This document shows, one piece after another, positions 9,419 through 18,616 of a stretch of 64,000 bases of DNA; position 1 is the stretch's first letter; each line of letters begins with the position of its first letter. Source of the stretch: Palleronia salina (GTDB lineage Bacteria > Pseudomonadota > Alphaproteobacteria > Rhodobacterales > Rhodobacteraceae); NCBI RefSeq assembly GCF_900141995.1, contig NZ_FQZA01000013.1, forward strand, positions 22,981-86,980, written 5' to 3'. The notes below the pieces were generated by a model. That model was given only the letters and a program-made list of their open reading frames with translations, had not been told where the DNA came from and ran no database searches. The position numbers were made by a program, and so were the translations under genes.

Positions 9419-10024
9419 TCACCCTTCTGCCGCGTCGTAGGCGGCGACCATGTCGCGGGCGCGGGCCGAGATCTCGTCCACCGCGTCGCCCGGACGGTAG
9501 AGCGCCGACCCGATGCCGAAGCCCGACGCGCCCGCGCGCAGCCAGTCGCCGAAATTCTCGGGGCCCACGCCGCCGACCATGTAGACCTGCGTCTCGGTGG
9601 GCAGCACGGCGCGCAGGGCCTTCAGCCCCTCGGTCCCCATCTGGAAGGCCGGGAATACCTTTAGCCCCGTGGCGCCCGCGTGCAGCGCGGCGAAGCATTC
9701 GGTGGGGCTGAGCACGCCCGGGAAGCTGTCCATCCCGGCCGCGCGCGTGGCCGCGACCACCGCGGGATCGAAGCAGGGCGACACGACCAGTTGCCCGCCC
9801 GCGTCGTGCACCTGAGACACCTGCGCGGGCGTCAGCACGGTGCCGGCACCGATCTGCGCGTTCTGACCGTGGGCCTTCACCATGGCCGCGATGCTGTCGA
9901 ACGGCGAGGGCGAGTTCAGCGGCACCTCGATGCGGGTGATCCCCGCCTCGATCAGCGCTGCCGCCACGTCCACCGCCTCGGACGGGTCGATGCCGCGCAG
10001 GATGGCGATGAGGGGTCTGGTCAT
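9419..10024 (-). CDS. dgoA: 2-dehydro-3-deoxy-6-phosphogalactonate aldolase
   Basis: This 201-residue class I aldolase has the KDPG/KDPGal aldolase pattern: AILRG at the N-terminus, E33 in [16 protein letters not shown], and the Schiff-base lysine K122 in GLKVFPA. It splits 2-dehydro-3-deoxy-6-phosphogalactonate into pyruvate and glyceraldehyde 3-phosphate. The adjacent kinase makes KDPGal rather than KDPG, which favours DgoA over Eda. Its ATG overlaps the stop of dgoK (ATGA). Confidence 0.9.
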   Translation of the reverse strand: MTRPLIAILRGIDPSEAVDVAAALIEAGITRIEVPLNSPSPFDSIAAMVKAHGQNAQIGAGTVLTPAQVSQVHDAGGQLVVSPCFDPAVVAATRAAGMDSFPGVLSPTECFAALHAGATGLKVFPAFQMGTEGLKALRAVLPTETQVYMVGGVGPENFGDWLRAGASGFGIGSALYRPGDAVDEISARARDMVAAYDAAEG

Positions 10025-10923
10025 GAAGGCTCCTTGCTCAATCCGCGCCACGCCGCCGTCAGGCCCTGCAGCGTCAGCGTGTCGCCGCGCGTGCGGATCA
10101 CCTGCACGCCCTGCATGGCCAGTGCCGTGGCGTAATGTTGGGTCAGTCCCGCCGCGCCGATCAGCGCCACGGGCAGTCCAAGCCAATAGGGCTTGGCGGC
10201 GGCAAGTTCCGCACCGATCAGCAGACCCGACAGCGCGGCGGTGGATTCGGCGGTGCCGCGATTGTTCAAAAGCGCTTCGGCCCGGATCGAGAACAGGCGC
10301 GCGGCCAGTTGCTCGGGGCGGCTGAGGCTTTGCGACAGCGCGTCGGCGAAGGCGTCATCGTCCCAGCCGTCCGGCGCGACCGAGTGGCGTAGCACCGAGT
10401 GGTGGGCCAGCGCCGCGAACAGCTCGCCTGTCATCATGGTGCGGAACGACACGACCTCGCCCGCGCTGATCTGCACCCACTTGGAATGGCTGCCGGGCAG
10501 GCAGATGGCGCCGTCGAAATCCGGGTTCAGCGCAAGGAAACCGGCGATCTGCGTCTCCTCGCCGCGCATGACGTCGGCGGGGTTGGTCTGTTTCAGGCCC
10601 GGCACGATATGGACCGCCAGCCGCGCGTCGTCCGTGGGCACGGGCACCAGCCTGTCGGACAGCGGCGTGGCCGGCACCTTGCGATAGCCCGCGTCGCGCC
10701 AGCCCTGCGCGGCGCCCGCCATGCCGCAGGCGATCACGGGGGTGCCCGGCGCGATGTCCCATCCGTCGGTCATGCGCAGCAGCGCAGGCTCGAACCCGTC
10801 CGACGCGAGGCCCCCCATGCCGGGGCCGCCCGGCGCGGTGTCCAGCACCTCGGCCCCCGCCATGGCCCAGGCGCGGGCGTTGGTGGTGCCCCAGTCGACG
10901 GCGATCCAGTCGGGACGGGTCAA
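10021..10923 (-). CDS. dgoK: 2-dehydro-3-deoxygalactonokinase
   Basis: The 300-residue protein phosphorylates 2-dehydro-3-deoxygalactonate with ATP. Characteristic segments are [11 protein letters not shown] near the N-terminus, MRGEETQI, and [10 protein letters not shown] place the start at a TTG (10923) that overlaps the stop of the alpha-galactosidase gene as TTGA. No ATG gives a complete N-terminal DWGTT strand, and the frame upstream overlaps the alpha-galactosidase. The coupled arrangement dgoK-dgoA fits the DeLey-Doudoroff galactose pathway. Galactonate dehydratase, which must act just before it, is not in the window. Confidence 0.88.
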   Translation of the reverse strand: MTRPDWIAVDWGTTNARAWAMAGAEVLDTAPGGPGMGGLASDGFEPALLRMTDGWDIAPGTPVIACGMAGAAQGWRDAGYRKVPATPLSDRLVPVPTDDARLAVHIVPGLKQTNPADVMRGEETQIAGFLALNPDFDGAICLPGSHSKWVQISAGEVVSFRTMMTGELFAALAHHSVLRHSVAPDGWDDDAFADALSQSLSRPEQLAARLFSIRAEALLNNRGTAESTAALSGLLIGAELAAAKPYWLGLPVALIGAAGLTQHYATALAMQGVQVIRTRGDTLTLQGLTAAWRGLSKEPS

Positions 10924-12998
10924 AGGCGCTCCCCCTCGATCACCCACATCGTGGCGGGCCACGCCCAGGGCAGCGAAAGCCCCATTCCCATCAGCGCCGC
11001 ACCGCTGAGCGTCACGGGGCCGTCCTTCAATGCGACCGGGCCGCGGCTTTGCGGCGGAATGTCCGAAGGGTTCACCAGCCGCACGCGGTACCGCGCCTCC
11101 GGGTCGAGCCCGGCCAGCCGCAGCGGGCGGGGCAGGGCCTGTGGAGAGGTCTCGGTCTGGGCGACGAAGGCGACGAAGCGGTGGCCGTCGGCCGCGCGCT
11201 GCAGTTCGGCCCGCACGGCCGGATCGGCGCAGTCCAGGGGCAGGATGTCGCCCGCGTGCATCCAGACCCGGTTGTCCTTGTACCATTTCGTGATCCCGCG
11301 CAGCGTTTCGGCATCCTCGGCCGGCAGGCTGCGCGGATCCATCTCGAACCCCATGTGCCGCTGGGCGGCGACCCAGGCGCGGAAAGCCATGGGCAACCGC
11401 CGCCCCGAGGTGTGCGACGGGTCGGGGCCCACGTGGCTGCCCGTCACCGCCGAGGGCAAAAGCAGGGACGCGGCATGCTGGATGCGCACCCGTTCCAGCG
11501 CGTCGTTGCTGTCCGACAACCAGACGCGGTGGGTGCGCGACAGGATGCCCGCGTCGATCCGCCCGCCGCCCGACGCGCAGCTTTCGATCTCGACCCCGGG
11601 ATGGGCCGCGCGCAGCCGGTCGAGCAACGCGTAGATCCCGTCGGTCTGCGCTGCGTCGCCGATGGGCAGCAGCCGGTTATGGTCCCATTTCAGGTAGTCG
11701 ACCGGGTGGTCCTTCAGGATCGCGTGCAGCGCATCGAACAGGTGGTCGCGCACGTCGGCGCGGCCCAGGTCCAGCACCAGCTGCTGCCGCCCACGCGGTT
11801 GGTCGGGCGGGCCCAGGACCCAGCCCGGGTGCAGTCGGTAGAGATCGCTGTTTTCGTTCACCATCTCGGGCTCGACCCACAGCCCGAAGGCCATGCCGCA
11901 GGCATGCACATGCTCGATCAGGGGCATCAGCCCGTCGGGATACTTGCGCGTGTCGATCCACCAGTCGCCCAGCGACGTGGTGTCGTCGACGCGCTGCCCG
12001 AACCAGCCATCGTCGAGCACGAAGCGCTCGGCGCCGAGGTCGGCGGCGGCGCTGGCGATGTCCTTCAGCGCGTCGAGGCTGTGATCGAAATAGATCGCTT
12101 CCCAGCAATTGTAGTGAACGGGGCGCGGGCGGGACTTGTCGGGCCAGTTGATCCCCATGTCGCGGATGTGCCGCTGGAACAGCACGCCAGTGCCGCCCGT
12201 GCCCTCGGTGCTAAGCCCGGCCAGCAGCGTGCCGGTGCTGAACCGCGTCGCCGCGCCCTGCCAGGCGCCCGGGCTGTGGCCCATCTGCAGCTGGCGGCGG
12301 CCATCGGGCAGTTCCTCGGCAACCATGCGGTGGCCGCCGGACCAGGCGTAATGCAGGGCTAACGCCTGTCCGCGGGTCTTGGTCGTGCCGCGCGCCGGGA
12401 AGACCGCGTGCGGCGGGTGTTCGTGGCCGGACCGGCCTTGCCGCCCGTCGCGCACCCGCTGCCCCGGCTGCCAGGGCGTCTCGACCGCGCGCCATTCGCT
12501 GATCCAGCCGCCGTGAATGTCGATCATCGGGGCCGCGTCCTGCGGTCCGGGCAACACCGGGGCGGCCAGCCAGTCGCAGATCACGGGCGCGTCGGCGTCG
12601 AGATCGGCGCGCAGCGCGACGAGCCCGGTTGGCAGGATCTCGATCACCGCGCTGTAGCGCAGGCCGACGCCGCGATTGCGCGCCGTGACGCGGAAGGCGG
12701 TGTCGGTCGCCTCGACCCGGGCCCCCTCGAACGCCAGCGTCAGGGGCAGCCCGTCGCTGTCGCGCAGCATGGCGCCGGGATGGCCGCCGAAACCGCGCCC
12801 CGGCTCGGGGCAGAGGCTGATGGGGGCGACCACGTCCAGCGTGCCGCCGCCCAGGTCCATCGCCTGCGCGCGGGCGAGTTCTTCGAGGTCCTCGTCCCGC
12901 GGCAGGGGCGTGCCGAAATAGATCACCGCCGGAAGGGCGTCGCCCTCGGCCGCCATCACCAGCGTCTGTCGTCCGTCGTCGAGGCGCCACTGCGGCAT
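10920..12998 (-). CDS. GH36 family alpha-galactosidase
   Basis: The 692-residue protein has the layout of glycoside hydrolase family 36: an N-terminal beta-sandwich domain, then a (beta/alpha)8 barrel from about residue 300. The nucleophile is D439 in DYLKWDHNR, the conserved ESCASGGGR follows at about 472-480, and the acid is D496 or D499 in LSDSNDALERVR. It lacks a signal peptide and so acts on imported alpha-galactosides such as melibiose or raffinose-type sugars. The start overlaps the end of the upstream permease gene by one base. It is probably retaining and tetrameric like its relatives, which is family knowledge and not visible here. Confidence 0.93.
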   Translation of the reverse strand: MPQWRLDDGRQTLVMAAEGDALPAVIYFGTPLPRDEDLEELARAQAMDLGGGTLDVVAPISLCPEPGRGFGGHPGAMLRDSDGLPLTLAFEGARVEATDTAFRVTARNRGVGLRYSAVIEILPTGLVALRADLDADAPVICDWLAAPVLPGPQDAAPMIDIHGGWISEWRAVETPWQPGQRVRDGRQGRSGHEHPPHAVFPARGTTKTRGQALALHYAWSGGHRMVAEELPDGRRQLQMGHSPGAWQGAATRFSTGTLLAGLSTEGTGGTGVLFQRHIRDMGINWPDKSRPRPVHYNCWEAIYFDHSLDALKDIASAAADLGAERFVLDDGWFGQRVDDTTSLGDWWIDTRKYPDGLMPLIEHVHACGMAFGLWVEPEMVNENSDLYRLHPGWVLGPPDQPRGRQQLVLDLGRADVRDHLFDALHAILKDHPVDYLKWDHNRLLPIGDAAQTDGIYALLDRLRAAHPGVEIESCASGGGRIDAGILSRTHRVWLSDSNDALERVRIQHAASLLLPSAVTGSHVGPDPSHTSGRRLPMAFRAWVAAQRHMGFEMDPRSLPAEDAETLRGITKWYKDNRVWMHAGDILPLDCADPAVRAELQRAADGHRFVAFVAQTETSPQALPRPLRLAGLDPEARYRVRLVNPSDIPPQSRGPVALKDGPVTLSGAALMGMGLSLPWAWPATMWVIEGERL

Positions 12999-13846
12999 TA
13001 TTTCACCGCGCCAAGGGTCAGGCCGGCGATGAAGTGCTTCTGCATCAGGAAGAACATCGCGACCGGCGGCAGGGCGGCGACGATGCTGCCCGCGCTCATC
13101 AGGTGATAGGCCGCACGGTACTGCGCGTTGAAGCTGGTGATGCCCGCCGTCACCGGCTGGCTTTCGGCGCCCTGGGTCAGCACCACGGCCCAGAAATAGT
13201 CGTTCCAGATGAAGGTGAAGACCAGCACCGACAGCGCCGCCAGCGCGGGCTTCATCAGCGGCAGAACCACGAACCAGAAGATCCGCCACTCGGCCACGCC
13301 CTCGACCCGGGCGGCCTCGATCAGCTCGAAGGGCAGTTGGCGGATGAAGTTGCGCATGAACAGCGTGCAAAACCCCGTCTGGAAGGCGATGTGAAACAGG
13401 ACGAGCCCGGTCTTGGTATTATAAAGCCCCAGGTCCAGCGTGAGGTCCCGCACCGGCACCATCAGGATCTGGAACGGCACGAAATTGCCCGCCACGAACA
13501 TGAAGAAGATCCACAGGTTCGCGCGGAAGCGATAGATCCCCAGCGCGAAGCCGGTCATGGCCGACAGGGCGATGCAGCCGATGACGGTGGGCACCGTGAT
13601 CAGGACCGAGTTCAGAAGGTAGCGCGGCATCTGGGATTCCAGGAACACCTTGCCGTAGTTCGTGAATCCTTCGAAGCTGGATGGCCAGCCCCAGTAATTC
13701 GCGTTGCCGAAATCCGCGCCGGGCTTGATCGAGAAGATCATCACGGCAATGAGCGGCAGCAGCCACAGGAGCAGCGCCAGCGGGAGAAACGCCTGGTAGG
13801 TCAGCTGCGCCGCGCGGGGCTGTTTCTCGATCGGGGTGGGAAACAT
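12998..13846 (-). CDS. ABC sugar transporter permease (MalG type)
   Basis: The 282-residue protein has about six membrane segments and the EAA loop with its conserved glycine (EAARVEGVAEWRIFW), which docks the ATPase. It belongs to the CUT1 MalG-like group. The ATG at 13846 follows a strong GAGGAGG ribosome site. It pairs with the MalF-like permease at 14214-15131, but the two are separated by a yjbR-type gene. The ATPase gene of the system is on the other strand at 17489. Confidence 0.9.
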   Translation of the reverse strand: MFPTPIEKQPRAAQLTYQAFLPLALLLWLLPLIAVMIFSIKPGADFGNANYWGWPSSFEGFTNYGKVFLESQMPRYLLNSVLITVPTVIGCIALSAMTGFALGIYRFRANLWIFFMFVAGNFVPFQILMVPVRDLTLDLGLYNTKTGLVLFHIAFQTGFCTLFMRNFIRQLPFELIEAARVEGVAEWRIFWFVVLPLMKPALAALSVLVFTFIWNDYFWAVVLTQGAESQPVTAGITSFNAQYRAAYHLMSAGSIVAALPPVAMFFLMQKHFIAGLTLGAVK

Positions 13847-14214
13847 CAGCGATCCTCCTCGCGCGGGGGCAGGGCGGCCTGCGCCTTCTTCGTCAGGCCG
13901 GCGCGCACCGTGTCGTAAGACACCGCGATCCGGTGCCGCGCCTCGTCGGGGTCCAGGTCGGGCAGGTCCAGGTGCAGCCACGCGCCGCGGAAATAGGCGG
14001 GTTTGCGCCCCACGCCCGCGTCGATCAGCATCCGGGCGCTGTCACTGTCCGAACAGCGCAGGACGACGTGCCCGGTGTTCCGGTCGCGGGTTTCGGTGTG
14101 ACTGAAACAGGCGAACATCTTGCCGCCGATCTTCCACGCGTCGAGTTCACCGGGGCCCGACAGCACGGCGCCGGGCAGGCGGGCGGCAATGGTGTCGATC
14201 TCGCCCCGGGTCAT
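13846..14214 (-). CDS. MmcQ/YjbR family protein
   Basis: This 122-residue protein resembles the MmcQ/YjbR (CyaY-like fold) family, with DAWKIGGKMFACF near the N-terminus and a central acidic patch before PAYFRGAWLHLDL. Members are often described as DNA-binding-like, but the biochemical role is not established. It sits between the two permease genes and overlaps each of them by one base (TGATG at 14212-14216). That makes an accidental insertion unlikely and points to co-translation with the transporter. I cannot assign a function. Confidence 0.75.
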   Translation of the reverse strand: MTRGEIDTIAARLPGAVLSGPGELDAWKIGGKMFACFSHTETRDRNTGHVVLRCSDSDSARMLIDAGVGRKPAYFRGAWLHLDLPDLDPDEARHRIAVSYDTVRAGLTKKAQAALPPREEDR

Positions 14215-15131
14215 CAGCGCCGCTCCTCGCGGTACATGGAGAACAGGAAGTAGGCGATGAAGCACAGCATGATAAGGAACAGCACCACCGCGATCGCAGC
14301 GCCATAGCCCATGCGGAACCCGTATTCCGACAACGCGACCTCGAACATGTAGAAGCTCAGCACGCGGCTCGACCCGAAAGGACCGCCCTGCGTCATGATC
14401 GAGATCAGGTCGAAACTGCGCAGCGCCCCGATGATGGTGACGACGAAGGCGATGAAGGTCGCGGGCTTCAGCTGCGGCAGAACGATGTGCCACAGCATCC
14501 GCCAGCCCTTGGCGTTGTCCAGCCGCCCGGCCTCGATCTGCTCGGGGTTCACGGCATTCAGGCCGGTGAGATACAGGATCATGCAATAGGCCGTCTGCGG
14601 CCAGAGACCGGCCAGGATGATCCCGAAGGTCACGTAGCGGGGGTCGCCCAGCACGTTGATGGGCCCCGCGCCGAACCATCCCAGCATCACGTTCAGCAGC
14701 CCGAAGGCGGGATCGTAGAACCAGGTGAAGACCAGGCCCACGACGACCTGGCTGATGACGAAGGGAAAGAAGAACAGCGACTTGTAGATGCGGATACCCG
14801 TCACCGTCTGGTTCAGGAACAGCGCGATTCCCAGCCCCGCGGGGATGGCCAGCAGGTAGAGCAGCAGCCACCAGACATTGTTCTTCAGCGAGGTGTAGAA
14901 GGCCGGGTCATTGCCCAGCTCGCGGTAGTTCTCGAAGCCGACATAGGTCGGCTGACCAAGCCCGTCCCAGTCCTGCAGCGAGATGCCGAAGCTCTGGAAG
15001 ATCGGGATGATGACGTAGACCGCGAAGAACAGGACGCCCGGCGCCAGGAACAGGTAGGGCGTGATGGCGATCTGGTTGCGACGCCACCAAGACTTCCGGA
15101 CGGTCGATTGCGGCAGGGCGGCTTGGGTCAT
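14214..15131 (-). CDS. ABC sugar transporter permease (MalF/UgpA type)
   Basis: The 305-residue inner-membrane protein has six predicted membrane segments, beginning ITPYLFLAPGVLFFAVYVI. The EAA-type loop IEAGRLDNAKGWRMLWHI contacts the ATPase. It is the first permease after the binding-protein gene, 134 bases downstream of it, with hairpins in between. A GTG nine bases further upstream could also initiate, but a GAGG site is better spaced for the ATG at 15131. Confidence 0.9.
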   Translation of the reverse strand: MTQAALPQSTVRKSWWRRNQIAITPYLFLAPGVLFFAVYVIIPIFQSFGISLQDWDGLGQPTYVGFENYRELGNDPAFYTSLKNNVWWLLLYLLAIPAGLGIALFLNQTVTGIRIYKSLFFFPFVISQVVVGLVFTWFYDPAFGLLNVMLGWFGAGPINVLGDPRYVTFGIILAGLWPQTAYCMILYLTGLNAVNPEQIEAGRLDNAKGWRMLWHIVLPQLKPATFIAFVVTIIGALRSFDLISIMTQGGPFGSSRVLSFYMFEVALSEYGFRMGYGAAIAVVLFLIMLCFIAYFLFSMYREERR

Positions 15132-15180
15132 CGGGGGCACCTCGGTCGGACGGGCGGCAGGGCGTCGGGGACACCCTGGA

Positions 15181-15226
15181 GGAGATTATCCGCGATAATC
15201 TCCGGATTTTCATCCCGGATGAAAAT
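15181..15226. repeat. Two perfect stem-loops between binding protein and permease
   Basis: Two near-touching palindromes lie in the leader of the permease gene. The first pairs GGAGATTATC (15181-15190) with GATAATCTCC (15194-15203) around three bases. The second pairs ATTTTCATCC (15206-15215) with GGATGAAAAT (15217-15226) around one base. Such stems after a binding-protein gene commonly protect the upstream message from 3' decay and lower permease expression. They could also be operators. Confidence 0.6.
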
Positions 15227-15229
15227 GGC

Positions 15230-15260
15230 GCGGGGCGGGAGCCGTGACCCCCGCCCCGCC
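15230..15260 (-). terminator. GC-rich hairpin after the sugar-binding protein gene
   Basis: Directly after the stop codon of the binding-protein gene, the minus strand can form a stem of GGGGCGGG with CCCGCCCC, with a loop of about ten bases. A short GCGCCATTTTC stretch follows. The T run is weak, so this probably acts as a partial terminator or attenuator. Confidence 0.45.
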
Positions 15261-15265
15261 ACGCG

Positions 15266-16528
15266 TCACTTGTCGTAGATCCGGCCGGTGGCCTGCTCGA
15301 GCCGCTGGAGGATGTTGTCCAGCTGGTCCGGCTGCACCATGAACTGCTGGAAGCCTTCCATGGCGACCTTTGCCATCTCGGCCGGGGCGTCGCGGTCGAA
15401 GAACTGCGCCACGCCGCCCGGCGCGTTGGACGACAGCACCTCGAAGCCCTGTTGCAGGAACTTGTCGTCGCCCACCGACGCCTGGCTGTTTATCGGCAGC
15501 TGGCCCAGCGCGTCGCTGGCGTTGATCCGGGTCTGCACCTCGGGCGAGGTCACGTATTTCAGGAAGGCCTTGCCCGCCTCGGGGTTGCTGGCCTGCGCGG
15601 GCACGTGGAACGTGTCGGTCGGCGCGTCCTCGGCCAGCTCCACGTCCGGGTTGATGGCCGGGAACTGGTAGTAGTCCAGCTGGTCGTCCGACAGCCCGGC
15701 CTCGCGCAGCGGCGCCACGGCGAAGTTGCCCATCAGGTAGGCGGCCGCTTCTCCGTTGACCATGAAGGGCAGCGCCTCCTGCCAGGAATAGGCGGTGTGG
15801 TTGTCCACGAAGGCGCCCATGTCGATGAGCTCGCGCCAGTTGGCGAAGGTCTGGCGCACGCCGTCATCGGTCCACGGGATCTCGCCCGCGGTCAGCTGCA
15901 TGTGGTAGTCGTAGCCGTTGGTGCGCATGTTGAGGTAGTCGAACCAGCCGCCGGCGGTCCACAAGAACTTGGTGCCGATGGTGAAGCACTTGATGCCGTT
16001 ATCCAGCAGCGTCTGGCAGTTGGACTTCAGCGTTTCCCAGTCCTGCGGCTCTTCCAGCCCGTACTCGTCATACAGGTCCGCGCGGTAATAGACGCCCCAC
16101 TGGTAATAGGTGTAGGGCACGCCCCACTGCTTGTCGTCCATGGTCATGGCCGACTTGGTCGAGGCGAGGTTCTCGCTCATCTCGCCTTCCCAGATGTCGC
16201 TGACGTCCATGAACAGGCCCGCGTCCACGTAGGGGGCCATGCGGTTGCCGGCGTACCAGTTGGCCACGTCGGGGGCGTTCGCGGTCAGGAAGTTGCGGAT
16301 CTGCGTCTTGTAGGCCTCGCGGTCGATGACCGTGAGCTCGATGTTCAGGTCCGGATGCATCTCGCCGAACTCGGCCACGAGGCCTTCCATGACCGCGCGC
16401 GGCGCCGGGTTCGACATGTCGGAAAAGATGACCAGATCGCCCGAGAGCGATTCGTGTTCGGCGGCGAACGCATGGCCGCCGGCGACGAGTCCCGCCACCG
16501 CGACCGAGGCCTTCAGTGTCTTCAGCAT
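15266..16528 (-). CDS. ABC sugar transporter periplasmic binding protein
   Basis: The 420-residue protein has a lipid-free signal peptide (LKTLKASVAVAGLVAGGHAFA) and the family 1 extracellular solute-binding fold: DLVIFSDMSNPAPR at the first strand, APDVANWYAGNRM, and TAGGWFDYLNMR. It would capture a galactoside in the periplasm. An in-frame ATG lies at 16558, but the GGGAGGAA ribosome site sits between it and 16528, so 16528 is the start. It is the promoter-proximal gene of the galactoside operon and faces the IclR regulator gene across two operator-like palindromes. Confidence 0.92.
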   Translation of the reverse strand: MLKTLKASVAVAGLVAGGHAFAAEHESLSGDLVIFSDMSNPAPRAVMEGLVAEFGEMHPDLNIELTVIDREAYKTQIRNFLTANAPDVANWYAGNRMAPYVDAGLFMDVSDIWEGEMSENLASTKSAMTMDDKQWGVPYTYYQWGVYYRADLYDEYGLEEPQDWETLKSNCQTLLDNGIKCFTIGTKFLWTAGGWFDYLNMRTNGYDYHMQLTAGEIPWTDDGVRQTFANWRELIDMGAFVDNHTAYSWQEALPFMVNGEAAAYLMGNFAVAPLREAGLSDDQLDYYQFPAINPDVELAEDAPTDTFHVPAQASNPEAGKAFLKYVTSPEVQTRINASDALGQLPINSQASVGDDKFLQQGFEVLSSNAPGGVAQFFDRDAPAEMAKVAMEGFQQFMVQPDQLDNILQRLEQATGRIYDK

Positions 16529-16550
16529 GTTAAGAATTCCTCCCGAAAAC

Positions 16551-16589
16551 GGTTTCATTATTTGAAACCTTGTTTTGCATATTGAAAAC
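16551..16589. promoter_or_regulatory. Paired IclR-type operators
   Basis: A perfect palindrome GGTTTCA-TTATT-TGAAACC spans 16551-16569. A second weaker one, GTTTT-8 bases-AAAAC, spans 16572-16589. Their centres are about 20 bases apart, two helical turns. The pair lies between the divergent binding-protein and IclR regulator genes, overlapping the region just before the binding-protein start. This is the expected place for autoregulated control of the operon. Confidence 0.6.
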
Positions 16590-16662
16590 TGTGCGGCAGC
16601 CGGATTACGTTGTCAACAGCCCGATCCGCCCGAGCGGGGCGGTGCCGATGACGGGGAGGAAC

Positions 16663-17466
16663 ATGGCCGAAGCGCGCGACGGAACGGTAGGCAAGGCGCT
16701 GGACGTGCTCGACCGGGTGGCGGCCGCGGGCGGCCCGGTGCGGTTTTCGGACCTGCTCGAGGATGGGCCCTATCCCAAGGCGACGCTGTATCGGCTTCTG
16801 CAGACGCTGACCTCGCAGGGGATGCTGAGCCACGATGCCGAGCTGGGGACCTACACGCTGGGCGTGCGGCTGGTGCGCCTGGCCCACAAGGCGTGGTCGC
16901 AGGCGTCGCTGGCACCGGTGGCGCATGAATGGCTCGACCGGCTGTCGCGCGAAACCGGCGAGGCGGTGCACCTGGCGCAGCTGGACGGCGCGCAGGTGCT
17001 TTACGTCGACAAGGTCAACACCGCGCTGCGGGTCGACATGTTCTCGGCCACGGGCCGGGTGGGGCCGTCCTATTGCACCGGGTTGGGCAAGGCGATGCTG
17101 GCCTTCCTGCCCGACGCCGAACTGGACCAGGCGCTGGGCCAGCAGAGTTATCACCGCTTCACCGACGCAACGCTGACGTCGCCCGAAGCGCTAAGGGCCG
17201 AGCTCGCCCACATCCGCGAGGCCGGTGTCGCCTACGATCGCGAGGAGCACGAGCCCGGGATCATCTGCATCGCGACGCCGATCCTCAGCCGCGGGGGCCG
17301 CATCCTGGGCGGCCTGTCGATCACGTCGACCACCGCGCGCCGCAGCCTCGACGACCTGTCGCAGCTTGCGCCGCTGCTGCTGGACACCCGCGCCAAGATC
17401 GAAAGCGACATCCACGCCTGGCGTTTTCCCGAGGACGGCCCGCGGCTGCGGACCGTGCCAACCTGA
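16663..17466 (+). CDS. IclR family transcriptional regulator
   Basis: The 267-residue protein has an N-terminal winged helix-turn-helix (GKALDVLDRVAA to KATLYRLLQTLTSQGML, about 8-60). A C-terminal IclR effector domain follows, with GPSYCTGLGKAMLAFLP and EHEPGIICIATPI. It should control the divergent galactoside operon and perhaps itself, since operator-like palindromes lie 75-110 bases upstream. The ATG at 16663 follows GGGGAGGA closely. An in-frame ATG at 16648 is possible. The effector is probably a galactose-derived intermediate, which is inferred from the operon. Confidence 0.88.
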   Translation: MAEARDGTVGKALDVLDRVAAAGGPVRFSDLLEDGPYPKATLYRLLQTLTSQGMLSHDAELGTYTLGVRLVRLAHKAWSQASLAPVAHEWLDRLSRETGEAVHLAQLDGAQVLYVDKVNTALRVDMFSATGRVGPSYCTGLGKAMLAFLPDAELDQALGQQSYHRFTDATLTSPEALRAELAHIREAGVAYDREEHEPGIICIATPILSRGGRILGGLSITSTTARRSLDDLSQLAPLLLDTRAKIESDIHAWRFPEDGPRLRTVPT

Positions 17467-17488
17467 ACCACCAACGAGAGGGGTCGCC

Positions 17489-18544
<1,056 letters not shown>

Positions 18545-18616
18545 AAGCGCGACGACGCCCGATCCCGGGCTGGCCGCTTCGCGGGGCGCCTTGAAGGGCC
18601 ACGGGCGTCCGGCGCG

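Noticed and set aside
15281..16558. ATG at 16558 as start of the sugar-binding protein
   Set aside because: The ribosome site GGGAGGAA lies downstream of this ATG and immediately before 16528, and the signal peptide starts there.
18551..18612. GACGCCC and GGGCGTC flanking the gap between the ABC ATPase and soeC as a bidirectional terminator
   Set aside because: The arms are about 50 bases apart with competing GC stems and no T run. A terminator is plausible, but the evidence is weak.
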